A stretch of 64,000 bases of DNA from Trileptium ribeirensis (Eukaryota > Nematoda > Enoplea > Enoplida > Thoracostomopsidae), in assembly GCA_030248225.1 (NCBI GenBank), contig JASANE010029463.1:1-64000 (forward strand). Reading direction: 5' to 3'. Below, one piece after another: positions 45,161 through 58,298 of the stretch. A model generated the notes under the pieces. The model was not told the origin of the DNA. It did not search any database and saw nothing but the letters and a program-made list of their open reading frames with translations. Within the stretch, counting starts at the first letter, position 1. Each line of letters opens with the position of its first letter. A program made the translations under genes and the position numbers.

Positions 45161-45957
45161 TTATGCTTCGCTTCGGCAATGACTGTCATGATTTAGCCAG
45201 AAACTGCTGTCGCCTGGTGTTGGCAAGTTGCCGTTGAAGCTAGGCTCATTTGCTTCGCGTGTAGCCATTGGTGTTGGATCGTCAGTAGTAACGACGATAG
45301 GGACATTACTTCTGTTGCCACTAGCATGACTTTGGCCACTGTGCTTTGCTGTAAAGTTTAATCGAGCTCTGGCGGCGTCGTCAAGAATTACACGCCTATA
45401 TTGAACACCGGCTAGCCAGAAAGACATGTGGGAGGCAGATTGAAGGATTGAAAGTGATAACCACATGGAGAGCGGAATCGTCAGCGTGTGTTTGTAGTTG
45501 GAAAACATCGAGCGGTTGAACTCATTGGCAAAGATGTCTTGCAGCTCGCTGGTAGTGAAGACCGAAATCGACGTACAAGAAGATGTGCTCGCAGTGAAGG
45601 CTTTGTAATTATGTCAGCAAAATCCGGATGCGACGATACAGTGCGATTTGGACGCTGGATAGAGCTGGGCGTGCATTTGTAGCATTTCGCGGTGTGTCCG
45701 GGTTCTCTGTGGCGCGTCGATTTCGCTCCGCATTTACAGCTTCGGTTGTCAGCACAAATGTTGACTGCGATATCGGTGGTTTGTGTGTTTTGTTGACGGC
45801 GAGTTACACGGTTGAAACCATAACTTTGGTGCGACAGCGAATCAGTTGCACGCGACACACTGACAGTTACATCTGATGTTGCAGGTACGCCGATTTGTTG
45901 GTCAGAGCTTTGTACGCACACATCTATTGCAGCGGGTGCCACGTTGCACAGCATCAT
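45161..45957 (-). pseudogene. LINE ORF1-like remnant (antisense)
   Basis: Two overlapping frames (158 and 115 codons) on the minus strand, directly upstream of the endonuclease remnant. The first contains a Cys/His cluster (CKCGAKSTRHREPGHTAKCYKC) that may be a decayed zinc-binding module. Its position fits ORF1 of a CR1/L2-type LINE; identification is tentative. Confidence 0.4.
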
Positions 45958-45979
45958 TAAACTTAATGTATTGCGGTGG

Positions 45980-47690
45980 TATTATTGCCTTTCTGAAACT
46001 TTAAAGAGAATGAGGAAGTTAATAATGTTTATTTATTGATCAAATATGTCGATTTTTGAACACCCAGAGCAAAAAAATGCCTTCCACTATACACCATTGC
46101 GTGCACTGCGTCAAATCGAATATGCTTACAAAGCTTGGAGCGTAGAAGACAAACTTTCGATCTGTCTCCAGTCGCCTTCCTTTACTACACATACGTTTGT
46201 TACATGTTCTTCTGTAGGAAACTTGAAATTATTTTTTTATATGATTCTAAGAGAAAATAATAGATAGAAGGTAATTTTCTGATCAGTGGTCAGGGACACC
46301 GGTTAGGCTTGTGCCCGTAAGTTTTGGACAAACAGTGCCCGTAAGTTGATGATAATGATGATAACTTTCTAATCAGAATGCTATAAATGAGACACACTGT
46401 GATGCTGCTCGCACAGTTTCAATAAATACAGTTCTTTGCCAAGAAAGCAGTTTCTAGCTGCGTTGCAGATAACGTTAGTTTACTTCAATTTAGACTGATT
46501 TACCAAGTTTACAAGTGCATTGGCGGGTTCTTGAAGCAATTTATGTTAGCCAAGCATACCCTAAGTACTTCTGCGTAAGCCATACTCTGTTACCGAGTTG
46601 GACCGGTTTAATTGAAACGTACCGCACAGACTTCTGGATGTGTAAAATAGCTGCTACAAGCATCGACGTGGCTTTAATTTGTTAACAAACTGCTGCAGGT
46701 TATTATTAAAAAGTTCAACTGAAATTATGTGCCCTACATACGTTTCAAACGTCAAATTGCTCAGTTAATCTTTTCCTTTGCTTGGTTGTATTGGAGCTTG
46801 ATCATTGTATAATATATATTACATATGTTTGGATCACAGACGAAGCAAAAAACGTGGAAAATTTCAAACAAACTTTTTAAACCAGAATTCCGGTTCCGGT
46901 ATGGTATTTGCCCTTTGCGGGAACCGAAATTCCGGTTACTCCTTGCTCAAGGGGTTTCGGAAAGCAAGCCATTTTCATGCATTTTGTGTTTCATGGTCTC
47001 ATCTAAATATGCGTTTTGATTTTACCCTCTATATATAGGAAATTATGACAACAACGTAACATTTATAGCATTATATAGGATGAATTGTTATATAGAATGA
47101 GACGTAAATGTTCATATAGCTCGATCGATTGTGGAGATATTACCGTGATGGTATCTTTTGGAATTCAATGGCCCATGTAAAAACAACCTTTGACCTAAAT
47201 CCTACATCCCAAAAGAGCCAATTAGCAAAGCGTGATGCTATAAATAGTCTTGTTTATTTGCTGCACAAAATGATCCCAACTAAACTCAGATGTATACACG
47301 GGTAATCGAGATACAATGAATAACGGGTTTTTCGGACACCTTCGTAACCGGACCCTAGCCCCTTCAGCCCCGTTTAAGAAGGAAAGATTTGAGGAACCAG
47401 GCTTGCGCTTAACTAAAAGACGCCTGCAGAAATGTCAACCTGTCAAACGCGCTATCGCGCGAATCAGTTTGCACGGGCATAGTTGAGTTATGCGCGTCAA
47501 TTTCACGCGCTACACTCAGAATGACCCTCCTGTTTCACGTTTGTTTCATTTAGATTCTTTCAAAGTGGATAAATAACCATTTTTAATATTGCATTCAGTT
47601 GCAAAAATAATCCTGTTAGATTAGGGAAGCCCCAAGCGTTTCAGAGATGTTTTTTACGTTGTAGACACACTTAGCATAAGTTATAAGGCC
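45980..47690. other. Intergenic stretch
   Basis: No supportable gene. A segment at 47520-47690 resembles 56670-56810 and 57720-57830 (shared TTTCATTTAGATTNTTTCAA and GTGGATAAATAA), i.e. a stray piece of the inverted-repeat element described at 56310-58140. Confidence 0.5.
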
Positions 47691-47699
47691 AGGTAGGCT

Positions 47700-48720
47700 A
47701 TTTTACTTGAGAGTAAATTGAAATTTAACTGCGGTAATTTTGTCCTACCTACAGGAATTTTTTTACCTTCGGGTAGAATTTTTTTACTCGTAGGCAAGAA
47801 TATATAATTGAATTCTGAGTAAGTGAGTGAAACGAGCGAAGAATTCTTACTAGCCAGGAGTGAAATTTGGCAGCGTCTGTTTGTGGGTTTTTTCGTTTGA
47901 CATGCATAACTCAATTTCCAATAGGCAGATCAGGTCGTGCGATACCTCATTCGAAAGCTTGAGATCTCTATTTGTGCCCTTTTGTTAGACGCAAAATGTG
48001 ATTCTAACACCTCCCCTCAAAAGGAGGTCTGAAATGGTCCCTAGCGATCCCACTAAAACACGTTATGAGCCATATCTCGACAACCACGGGTGTGATCTGA
48101 CCGACTTTGGGTTCATTTTTTTCAGAAAGTTTAGCTCTATAAAGCTATGTAGATGTTGTTGCCGAGGTGGCCTACGCTCCAGGCTTGGATCAAAAAGGGT
48201 TTCAAAATTGACCTTGGGACCCCAAAAACACTAATTTGGCTCTTTAGCCGTTGGAGCGATTCGGCTAAGATTGGACTCGTTGTGATCAGAAAGTAAAGCT
48301 CTATATAGCTATATACGCTGCGTTGCTATTAACCTCACCTATCGAGCAGGGTTGGGTTAAGATGGGTTGTAAATGGGCCCTTGGGACACCGAAAACACCA
48401 AATTGGCCATATCTCTTCAACCACTGTAGCGATTCGACTAAAATTGCGCTCATTTTGTTCAGAAAGCAAAACTCTATATAGGTTTATGCGTCGCGTTGCT
48501 ATTGACCTCATTCGTCGAGCAGGGTAGGGTTAAGATGGGTTGTAAATGCCAAATGGGCTCTGACACCAAAAACACCAAATTGGCCATATCTCCTCAACGA
48601 CTAGATCGATACAACAGCGCTTGGGCTCATTTCGTTCAGAGAACAAAGCTAAATGTTGCTATATGTGGTGCTCTACTATTTGAATTTTGTTATGGGTCTT
48701 CGACTTTAACGAAATGTATT
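47700..48720 (+). repeat. Repeat block with ~170-bp tandem units
   Basis: A CAGAAAG...AGCTCTATA-type core recurs near 48123, 48288, 48460 and 48635, each followed by GCGTTGCTATT- and GGGTTAAGATGGG-like parts and 'accaaattggccatatct'. The flanking part 47815-48000 and the units resemble 61985-63520. Confidence 0.7.
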
Positions 48721-49777
48721 TAATTTTATATGCGCTCAGAATTCACTTTCTTGGCCGGGAGACAAGTCCCTAGTATTTGTAGTATTTTAAAATAAGAGTA
48801 TGGCTGCATTTTTGCCTTCTTTCTACAATACGAGTTGTTTGCCACTCAGAATGTGGTTACGCAGGTTTTCAGCTCATGACTAGAAAAGTGGGTATGGATG
48901 GGGCAGGATCTAGAGAACTCAAGGTATATCGCAGTTAAAAATATTATTAGCGGGTAAATATGCCTACTGGGAGTAAATATTTTACTCACGAAAAAAGTTA
49001 TTTTTTTACCCGCGTAATTTTTACTCTTATCCTTACACCGATTTAAGAGTGCGAAAGTTCAGGTTAAGGGTAGGATAAAAATTTTAAGAAAACTACACGC
49101 CACACCAAATTTGTCTCCATATTAAAATTTGTTGCATACAAACTAGAAATACACATAGAGTCTACATGTGAAATATGATGAAATATGTTTATAAATATGT
49201 TTTCATAGAAAAACAGGTGGTGCATTATAGTTAACATTACAGAGCATATAATATATATGTATAATATTGGGAGGTTGTCCATGTTATTGTGTCTCTGTGG
49301 TCCCTGTAAGCTCTCCAAATTGGAGGATGGGGCCCTGGTATTTTTCTGTACCCCTAGTTCAGAATAGATGCCCCTTGTTTCATGCCTCCTGGCAAAATTT
49401 CGGGCTTTTCCAGGTTCACCGCCTCTCGGAAAATTTATTGTTCGTCCAATTCGTCCAAAATACCTAAAAATAGTACTAAAATTCCGTTCTGAAGCTAAAA
49501 AATTGGCTAATATTGGCAAAATTTGCTTCATAATCGCCTTTTCTCCATCAAAAGCGTTTTGACTGTGTTTGGACACGATTTTTAACCGTTTTTCTCTTGT
49601 AAAATCGAGCGCCCCCGGTTCGGAACCACGCAGCCCCGTGGCAAAATTTTCAGCGAATGGGAGCCCAAATATATACGCCGTGTTTACAGCATTCAATGTA
49701 ACATGTACTACATGTGTGTAGTAGTGTTTTAGCTATTATATATCATCAATTTAGTAATAATTTATCTGCGTCGAGTA
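48721..49777. other. Region upstream of the kinase gene
   Basis: No supportable gene. A long antisense open frame (49064-49696) lacks any recognisable domain and looks like chance. The promoter of the kinase gene should lie in the last part of this segment, but no confident element was seen. Confidence 0.45.
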
Positions 49778-49840
49778 ATGTCGAAGTTATGGAATGTTGT
49801 TTTTGTTCTCGGCCCGCCTGGTAGCGGCAAAGGAACACAG
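49778..49840 (+). CDS. CMPK1: UMP-CMP kinase, exon 1
   Basis: Encodes MSKLWNVVFVLGPPGSGKGTQ, the start of a nucleoside monophosphate kinase with its ATP-binding P-loop (GPPGSGKGTQ), followed by a GT donor (GTATGACG) after a complete codon. The enzyme transfers phosphate from ATP to UMP, CMP or dCMP in the cytosol. Assignment to the UMP-CMP branch rests on the FVLGPPGSGKGTQ start together with the C-x-R-I and HLSAGDLLR motifs of exon 2. The next recognised exon is 8.5 kb downstream. Confidence 0.85.
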
Positions 49841-50929
49841 GTATGACGTTACAATGTGAAATTAATGATTTGTAAAAATAACAAATGTGTTCGGTTTCTT
49901 ACAGATAGAGCATCTGTTTACGCGTACTGGTGGGCTACAGCAATGTTGCAAGAAACCGAAACCATACATGAGTCGCATTTCTCCGTACAACATGAGTTCT
50001 AGTAATATGGGTTCTTATAAGTATTATTTATTGGGGAGCGTAGAAATTTTTAGTAAGTTCTTTGCTTTTGAAATAAAACTGAGGAAGGTGTGACCTTTTG
50101 ACAGCTGTGCTTGCGCTGAGACAAACTGTGGTTGTAATCCGCCCATTAACAAAAACAGTAACGTATGCTGTCATCTTGACAAATACGCAGATTTCAGATG
50201 GTGTGCTGAGACTTTAAATTTGAGTATTAATTTACAGAAATTACAAAAGTGCTGAGTTAGTGCTGCATTTAATTTATCTTAGACCAAGTGAGAACAACGA
50301 GAAATGCGCAAAATTTCTTGTGGTATGGTGCTATGGTTAAGAGCAACTTTTAACTTTAATAAAGTAAAGTATAATGAACTTGAGTAATACAATGTTTACG
50401 CTTGGTTAAGCAAGCTCAATTTCAAAACATATCGTAGCAAGGTGAATGGGTCAAACAAAATGCCATAAACTTGACAGAGTAAACGTGAAATATGTAGCAA
50501 TTTTTGCCACGCAAAACCGTAGTTTGGAAATTTATTTCTACCTCTAACATTTAAAATTTTTAAAATAATATTAACAAATAACCAGTTTCAAGAACACCTA
50601 GAGGCTAACGAGTCACGGTTTCGGTAGAAATAGTGGTGGTAGGTATATTGTTTGCCTTATCTTAATGTCCGTGCAAAACTTCATGGTATATACGGATTTG
50701 TCTTTTGATCTCCAAATGCCACTTCGAATATAAACCGATGATGACTCAAAATATGTTGTCCGGAAAGGTGCATCTGTTTCTAGGATTCTGTTCCCTTTTT
50801 GGTTTAATGTTCTACACCTATCACACCTCAAGATGTTAGATGAAGTGTCGTGTATTCAAAATTATGAAGTGGTAAATCGGCCTCGGTTTTATTAAATTTG
50901 GACGACAACTAATTTATGTCTTAGGCATG

Positions 50930-52352
50930 AAGCGATGTGCTCCTCGATTACATACGGTTCGCATCTAATAAATAAGGTTAACAAGTGCGTGCAAGCGGTA
51001 TAAACTCATTAGTCGGTAGTACGGACACTATCGATCTACCGACTCTATCTATCGCTAATTAATTTTGTAAAGTTTTCGCATGGCTGTAATATACCAACAA
51101 TTTTTTCCAACAAACCCCACTGCTGGCCGGTTAGCGATGGCCGATCTGAATCAGCAGCGAACATTACTTATGCGCGTTTTGTCTTCAACAAAGACTGCAG
51201 CATATGCAACGTAGAATTCCATCGGGTAGCCACCTCCTGTACTAGCTTTGTATCCGGTTCTTCGAACTCACTCTATAACAGCTATTGTTGTTTCGCGGTT
51301 ACGATAGGTGAGTGAGCGAAGTGACCGACTATTTTGCGACAAATAGGTAATATTTCTTTGATTACCCTTTGACTGTTAAGGCAACTGTTGATGCAAAGTT
51401 GGAGTATATGTGCTGCACACGGAGCTCCGTCAAACCCGGCATCAGCGATGGCCTTCACAATATCCCGGCCGTTGTCTCGAACGCTTTGGTGGTATTGGTC
51501 ACGCTCTATTCCCCAGGTTTCTAACATTTTACGGAGACAACTGCCGTATGACTGCCAGGGAAATACTGCGATTGCAAAACGAATTGTGAGCGCTGAAACT
51601 CAGCAGTGGTGAGTTACACTGTGAGACTTATGAACGCGTCGTTACTTGAGATAGTACTTGAGATAGCTACCTGACTACTAGTCCACAAGTCCGTAGTGAA
51701 ACTATAGGAATTGGCACAACGTATAGCTGCAAGAATTTTTTCCGAGGTCTCGGCAAAAATGTTTGGTAGAACAGTCTTATTAGTAAAATACTTCCTTGAC
51801 GGGATAAGGTACCTTGGTTCCAAAAGATTTACTAGGCGGGTAAATCCAATATCACCTACAATTGACAATGGCTGACAGTCTACAGCAATCATCTCTGCGA
51901 TACATCGGTGGACACACTGAGCGCTGTCGCAATCAATTTCCCACTTCTTTGATCTTTCTAAACATCCTAGGAGCGTTTGCTTTCCCTCCGGTAGCACTCG
52001 CGCAGTTGCTAAGCCGGATGATGTGCCATCTTCACTGGAATGTTTCAGCCGTTCGAACTCGTTAAATTTAGTGGATGTTTGAGTCTGATATGGCTAATGA
52101 GTCCATATGTACCAATTTTATTAGGAGTGTCTACACCGCGAGATACTAGGGCGTCACACGTAATGCATTTAGCCTTAGTATCCTTTTTATCGTGAACTGT
52201 GAAATAATGCCAAATAAGAGCCATCATAAAGTCACTGAAATTACTAAATCCACTGTAGTATTAAATACAGGCCGGTAACCGGATACCGTCCGGTATCTTG
52301 TTGGCCGGTTATCGGTTACGGGCCAAATCGTTGTACCGATGAAACCCTAGTC
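50930..52352 (-). pseudogene. hAT-family transposase remnant
   Basis: On the minus strand, blocks in order: a BED zinc finger (WHYFTVHDKKDTKAKCITCD, H at the HIRLKHP end, 52060-52220), a hAT segment with SFTTDLWTSS (about 51665-51700), HQSVRDNGRDIVKAI plus CAAHILQLCINS (51390-51500), CRKIVGHFAHS (51320), and EVATRWNSTLHMLQSLLK with SLTGQQWGLLEKIVGILQP (51060-51250). It is frame-broken between blocks. The 5' end probably lies near 52350, where the sense reading is TAGGGTTTCATCGGTACAAC, resembling hAT termini, with CCGGTAACCGG-type subterminal repeats at 52275-52320. It lies antisense inside the kinase intron. The other end was not found. Confidence 0.8.
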
Positions 52353-53051
52353 GGTACACGTTCTATGATTATCTCTTGCTATTAATGGAAAGTAATGTTC
52401 GAGTCGTGAACAATATTTGTATGACAGTAAGTTGTTTATTATTTAGTGTTTTTTCTTATTTACTTGACAGTAAGTTGTTTATTGTGGGTTATCGAAGACA
52501 ATCCACAAGCCCTGTAAGCCTGCAACAGAGTTTATGAGTTCTCTGAGAACAGAATCCATAATATATAGTATTTATGCCTGCAGTTGTCTTAAAAATTCTT
52601 TTTGGTCCAGTGTTGTCGTACTTATGGATATGCACGGTTGCATATATGTTTATTTGATAGTTCTCGTTTAGAGGATTCGTTTGGTACCAAAATTGACCCA
52701 AAATTTTTTTGCTGATTTTCTGCGCGACTCTTCAGGTTTTTCATATTTTTTCCAGCACCACCCAATGCGATACTGGTCAGGTGGTTTGATGTTGCAAAAC
52801 CAAAAATGCAAAACGATGATTCCTTTTTTTCGATATCTCTAGTCTATATAGGTGTGTCGGGCACCGAACCGGTATTTTGACATTGCGAAATCACAAATTT
52901 GGGCTTCGTTATTGTACAGGACTATTGACGTTGGTACTTTTAAAAAACGTATTCCGCGCTAGCTTTATCCAGATTGCGCTTTTCCACGAGAAAAGTCTTT
53001 GCGTTTCCTACTGTTTTCCTACTTATAGAAAATGCATTATAGATAGCTTAG

Positions 53052-54626
53052 CTGGGCCATTTCACGAAACCATGTCATTCAGTCGAGGAGGGCTGCTACA
53101 TCGGCACTTTTTGGCCCATAGCACCAGTCTTTTGGGAGAAAATTTAATGTCGCTGTGAGATGTAGTAATAGCATGTGCGACAGTCATAATGAGGTATGGA
53201 GGACCTCTGTACCCCTAACATAGTAGGAGCCAAAAGCCTTCAAACCGGGTTGGCCAAATGAAGCCAGAAACACATGTCTCACTATAAACTATCGCCGTAT
53301 CGCCAGCACGTGATACATATATGTGTTTTTCATTTCAGTGCGATCCTTTGGTATTTGCTAGTTTTTCCGCAAAAAGTTGGGAGTAGGCATCGACAATGAA
53401 GCTGACGTCAAGCTTCCGAAAAATTTTTTCGTGACATGTAGCCCCCCGAGCAAGGTCAAATCTGACAGCTTGCATACGCTGGTAAATACCGTCAAAGTGC
53501 ACTATCGCCAAAAATGCTATATAACGGTAGTCGTAATCAGTATAGGTGTTATTGAAAAAAGAATATCATCGTCTGTCCATGTGTTGTTCGGTTATGAGGT
53601 CGAAGGTCATAAACTGCCAAAAATGGGGTATGCAAAAGGTAGCCCCCCCCACGACCTGCCGAAAATTAAATTTAAAAATGCCAAATTTAGCTTACTGTCT
53701 TACAATAGGCCGGATAGAAACATAGTAACGCCCCACAAGAACCGACCCATGTATTAAAAATTTTAATGAAAATATAGCGCCCCCGACCGCAAGAAATTTA
53801 AGAGAAACCGAATGTGGCAAGAACCATATTAGTATATAAGTTCATCATCATCATATCATTGCACCATGATATGGGGCCGTGCTATTAACTGGGTAGCTAG
53901 GGAACCCTTCTGCCTGTCCGTGTGTCTATTCTTCGCATTGTCCTTTGTATCATCACCTAAATGTAAGCTAATCATACACGAATTGTGTTTGTTTTACAGC
54001 AGCAGCGTGTTAAAATAAATCTAGAATCTCTAGAAGTAGTCGAAGTTTCACGCAATGTATGTTGTAGGAAGGTGTAGCCCCCCGACCAGAAGTGTAGCCC
54101 CCCGAAGTAACACATATCGGGGTGCCAATTTTTACAAGGCCTAAGGATCTGCCTGAGATTTTTTGTCGGACAACCCCCACTCATCGTTGGTTTGTGAGCG
54201 TAAAATGGTATCTGTACGTGCTGTCTCCATTGCGCTAGGAAAACTTCTGCGACAGGCTTGTTCTAAATTGGTCTATTTTAACCATAAAAGGGCCCTAGCT
54301 GCACCAATTTTAGGTCGCAAGTCCTCCAAATGGCTTGACCGTGACCCTTTTGGTCCGATTTGCATACAAACAGACCATGGTTCACATGTCACTGCGTTAT
54401 CCTACAGAACAATGACTTATTTTGGATTAAAATTTGATCCCCAGGGGTACCCTTTGCGACACCCTGTAGCACGTTTCAGGTAGCTCGTTTTGCACGGAGA
54501 TATCGATATATATTCGAAAAATTCAGGGTTTTTTATGTCGGAAGGGGTCTAGACATTGTACATATGAAAACGTTTCATTTTGGCTTCAAGAATGGTGTTT
54601 CAAAAGTACATGGTTTCGTGAAATGA
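53052..54626. repeat. Possible non-autonomous element with ~24-bp terminal inverted repeats
   Basis: GGGCCATTTCACGAAACCATGT at 53054 and its near-complement ACATGGTTTCGTGAAATGACCC at about 54606 lie 1.55 kb apart in opposite orientation. The interior repeats an AGCCCCCCGA motif (53440, 53640, 54075, 54100). No transposase is seen and no target duplication could be shown. Confidence 0.45.
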
Positions 54627-55269
54627 CCCAGTTGTATTATTTCCATTTTATATGCCATGTTTTGGTGGCCATTTAAAAAATTAACTCTATACGCTTATTA
54701 GTTAGTTAGTTATGTGTGCTGGAAGATGGCTAAAAACTCAAAATATAGTCGGGTTAATGCTTTGGTGATTTTTTATGGTTAATATAAGACACTATATTTT
54801 CCTGTTGCTGGAAAGTCAATATAGCCTAAGTTACGCGACCTCTCGACAAATTTTATAAAAACACTTAACTTTCTGTGTTACATGGTTGTTTTGAAATTGG
54901 AGCTACGCTTTTGGATCAATTTTCGGACTATTTTGATGCCTTTTAGTCTCAATTTTACTTTATTTTGATACTTGCATTTTCTGCAAGCGCAAATGAAATA
55001 ACAATTTCCAACATTTTTTGCCGTCTTCTATTGTATTAGTATATATAGTTAATATTGGTGATAATACGTTTTGAATTGATTGAGAATAGTCGAGTTTCGT
55101 GGCTCGATTTTTGATTATGAAAATTATGAAAAATTTAGTGTTTAGGTTATTTTGCTGTTTGAGCATTCCGTAATGCCACATATAAGCTACAAATTATTCA
55201 CGCTTTGCTATTTTTAGCCGTGAAAATATTTTTTTACTATTGCAAGAATAATTGTTATGCTTATATTAT

Positions 55270-56160
55270 GCAAGAATAATTGTTTGTTTCTTTATAGATA
55301 ACGCAAAAACTTCTACCAACAGGTTGTTAATCATGTTATGCTCAGTTTCAAGGCCATTGATGTTGAACTGGCTCTTAAATTTTTATTTACGGTAGCTAGT
55401 AATTCCTCAAATTAACCAAATTATTCCATTTTAGACTATTTAGAGCCCAGTGCAGTCAGATGAGATATTTTTGTGTGTATTTCAGTCCCAAAGATAAAAT
55501 TGGGTATTTTCAATGGAAAGAGCTTATTTGGTGACCATATATATATCACAGATATTCAGAGTTGCTATGTTTTGCTATATCAATTTTTTGCTATTTTAGC
55601 AAGGGTAATTGATTGTTTCTTGATAATAATCAAAAATTTCTCTCAACAAGTTGTTAATAATGTTCCATTGAGTTTGTATGCTCGGTTTGAAAGGCCGTGG
55701 ATATTGAACCGACTCTTAAATTCTTCGTCAAACTATCTATATTTTGCTCAATTTACCCAAATTATTTCTATGTTAAGCTATTCAGGAGCTTTAGTGCTGT
55801 CAGATGTGGTATCCTTGTGTCTCTTTCAGTCCCTATAGATAAAACCATTTTCGCTGGAATAGCTTCTTGGGTGACCATAATTATATTTATCACAGATCGT
55901 CAGTTTATGTTAAGGCCAGAAAATGTTATTTTTAGTGATTTTATCCAGAATGATTATTTCTTGATAAATAATGCAAAAGTTTCTTCTAACAAGTTTTAAC
56001 CATGTTCCATTTACTTGGTACAGTTTCAAGACCATGGATTCTGATTCTTAAATTCTTTTTTAAGGTAGCTATATTTTGCTCAAATTACCCAAATTGCTCT
56101 ATGGTAGGCTATTTAGAGGTTTGTGTGGTCACATTTGGTATTTTTGTGTAATGATGTTTA
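55270..56160 (+). repeat. ~335-bp tandem repeat, about 2.7 units
   Basis: The phrases 'caacaggttgttaatcatgtt' (55316), 'caacaagttgttaataatgtt' (55645) and 'taacaagttttaaccatgtt' (55986), and 'ggctcttaaatt' (55370, 55710, 56045), recur at about 330-340 bp. Units are diverged and lie in the kinase intron. Confidence 0.75.
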
Positions 56161-56309
56161 AAATGCCCCTCAAACTCAAAATCTTAACCCAAATTTCCAG
56201 AAAAGAACGTTTTGAATGTAGCTTAGACGGTTTTTGCATGGAGGCCTTCAATTAATATCATTATATAGGCGACGAGGACGCAGGTGCTTGTAAATGAGAA
56301 AAATGAGGT

Positions 56310-58145
56310 TGACTAGAGCGAAAAAATGCGCTTAATGGGTGTAGAAAAAGAAACCACTGTTGCATGCTCTAAAAATGCTTCCTATACTGCTCTATTCTAA
56401 AAATGCTATTTATATTGTTTTAGTATTATAGAAGTGGTGAAGCTGAATAATTGTTACTACAGCCAGGGTATTGGAAAAATGCTTTGAATAATGTGTACTT
56501 TAGGTATTTTGGAAAAATGCTTTTAAACATAAAGCAGTCGCTAAAATGGCCATGGACTACTCTATGGAACCCCTATTGTGTACCTGTCATGTCGCAAATT
56601 TTTTTCGTAATATTTTAATTTTGCATCCAGTCGCCAAAATCACGCTGGGCTAGGCTATGAAAGTCAAACCCCTTTTGTTTTCCTTTTATTTCATTTAGAT
56701 TTTTTCAAAGTGGATAAATAATCATTTTCAATATTGCATTCAGTCGCTAAAATAACCCTTGCGAAGCGCTTCAGAGATTTTTGTTACACTGAGGACATAT
56801 CATAAGGTATAACTGGGAAGATAATGCTAATGTTTAATTTTCTGTTTTAAAAAAGAAAAACAAGATTTTGGCGCTGATTTTTTCATAACAGAGTTAGTGT
56901 TGGTTAAAACTCTCGTGTGTAAAATTAATGTTTTTGGGAGCGAATGAATGCGATTCGTTTTCACTGAAGCCATCAGAAAAAGAAACATGGTAGCTTTAGT
57001 CGTTCCGTGATTTTGACAGATGTCAATAAGGTGGTTGTATAAAGTTTCTAACAGATATTTCGTATAATTTTAGATTTTTGACATCAATATTATGTATACA
57101 TTGTCACGCAAAATTATCCGGATTGGTAAAAATGGGAAGGGTGCGTTACGATCATGGTATAGGCATCGCAGATTATGAAACTGTTAATTTTAATCTTAAA
57201 TTTGGCAGTACCAGTGATTTTTGTTTCTTGTACTCAATCTATGTCACGCAAAGTGATCTAGATTGGCGAAGAATAGGTATTTGTGTTGGCAATTGTGTGT
57301 TCGGGTTACGTTATAGGCATTGCAAATTATTAAAAGTTGTCATTTTAGGTCTGAATTGGCATTATGAGTCATTTTAGTCTTTTGGCATCAATTTTATCTA
57401 TATATATACGATTGTTTATTTCACAAATTATCAAAATTGTAATTTTAGGAACTAACAGTAAAGATACCCGTTTGGTCTATTTAGTTGTTTTGGGAGCTGT
57501 ATCCAATGTGGCGGAAATTTAATGCAAACAAAGGAAATATAGTTATGGAACAGCGAAATTTAGCTTGCAATATAGAAAACATGGCTTAGCAAACCGCTGT
57601 TTTTGTTTTTTTATAACAGAAATAGCTAAATATTAGCATTAGCTTCTTCCTAGTTATAACTTATGCTAAGTATGTGCTCGATGTAGCAAAAAATCTCTAA
57701 ACTGCTTTTACAGTGGTTTCCCTTACCTAGTGCAGGGTTATTTTAGAGAATGAATTCATTATTAAAAATGGTTATTTATCTCCATTGAAAAAGAAAAATT
57801 AAAAGAAACAACAAAGGTTTGACTCTTCTAGCCTTAGTTTGCCGACTGGATGCATGATTAAACCATTTATTACGAATAAGATTTGGTACATAACGGGGCT
57901 TCAACCTATAGGTTTCACCTGTTTCACTTTTAAAAATAATGCAGTCATTTTAGCGACTGCATTATATTTAAAAGGATTTTTCCGAAGTACCTAAAGTAGA
58001 CATTATCCAAAGCTGTCGTAACATTTTCAGCTTTTCTACTTCTATAATACCATATAAAACAATAAAAATACTATTTTTGCAATAGAGCAGTATAAAAAGC
58101 ATTTTTAGAGCATATGGTTTCTTTCTCTTTGCCCCTTAAGTGTAT
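56310..58145. repeat. Large inverted repeat (arms ~550 bp) in the kinase intron
   Basis: 56320-56880 pairs with 57600-58140 reversed. For example 'gctctaaaaatgcttcctatactgctctatt' at 56370 matches the complement of 58085-58115, and the segment with GTGGATAAATAATCATTTT matches the complement near 57770. The loop is about 700 bp and contains its own ~140-bp duplication. No coding region is seen; it is probably a foldback element. Confidence 0.7.
57090..57400 (+). repeat. ~140-bp tandem duplication in the loop
   Basis: TTGTCACGCAAAATTATCCGG near 57100 and TGTCACGCAAAGTGATCTAG near 57242, followed in both by 'gattgg..aa', a GTTACGNTNATGGTATAGGCAT-type part and a 'tttaatctt'-type part. Two diverged units. 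Confidence 0.55.
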
Positions 58146-58298
58146 TTTCCCTCCAGTTATTTTGTGTTTTAGTACGCGTGCTTTGTGTAGTCAAATCAAT
58201 TCATGTAGCTGAGCTATAATTTGCTTTTAGTTGCAATTTTCAAGTGCATACTCATTTTTCATGAATGATCTGCCATTAATTGTGTTTTTATCTTACAG

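Noticed and set aside
46825..47038. Overlapping plus-strand frames
   Set aside because: Two frames of similar length over an imperfect repeat of 'gaaccg.aattccggtt'; no protein-like features.
49064..49696. 210-codon antisense frame upstream of the kinase
   Set aside because: No domain, composition like translated intergenic DNA, and a transmembrane-like tail of low complexity; treated as chance.
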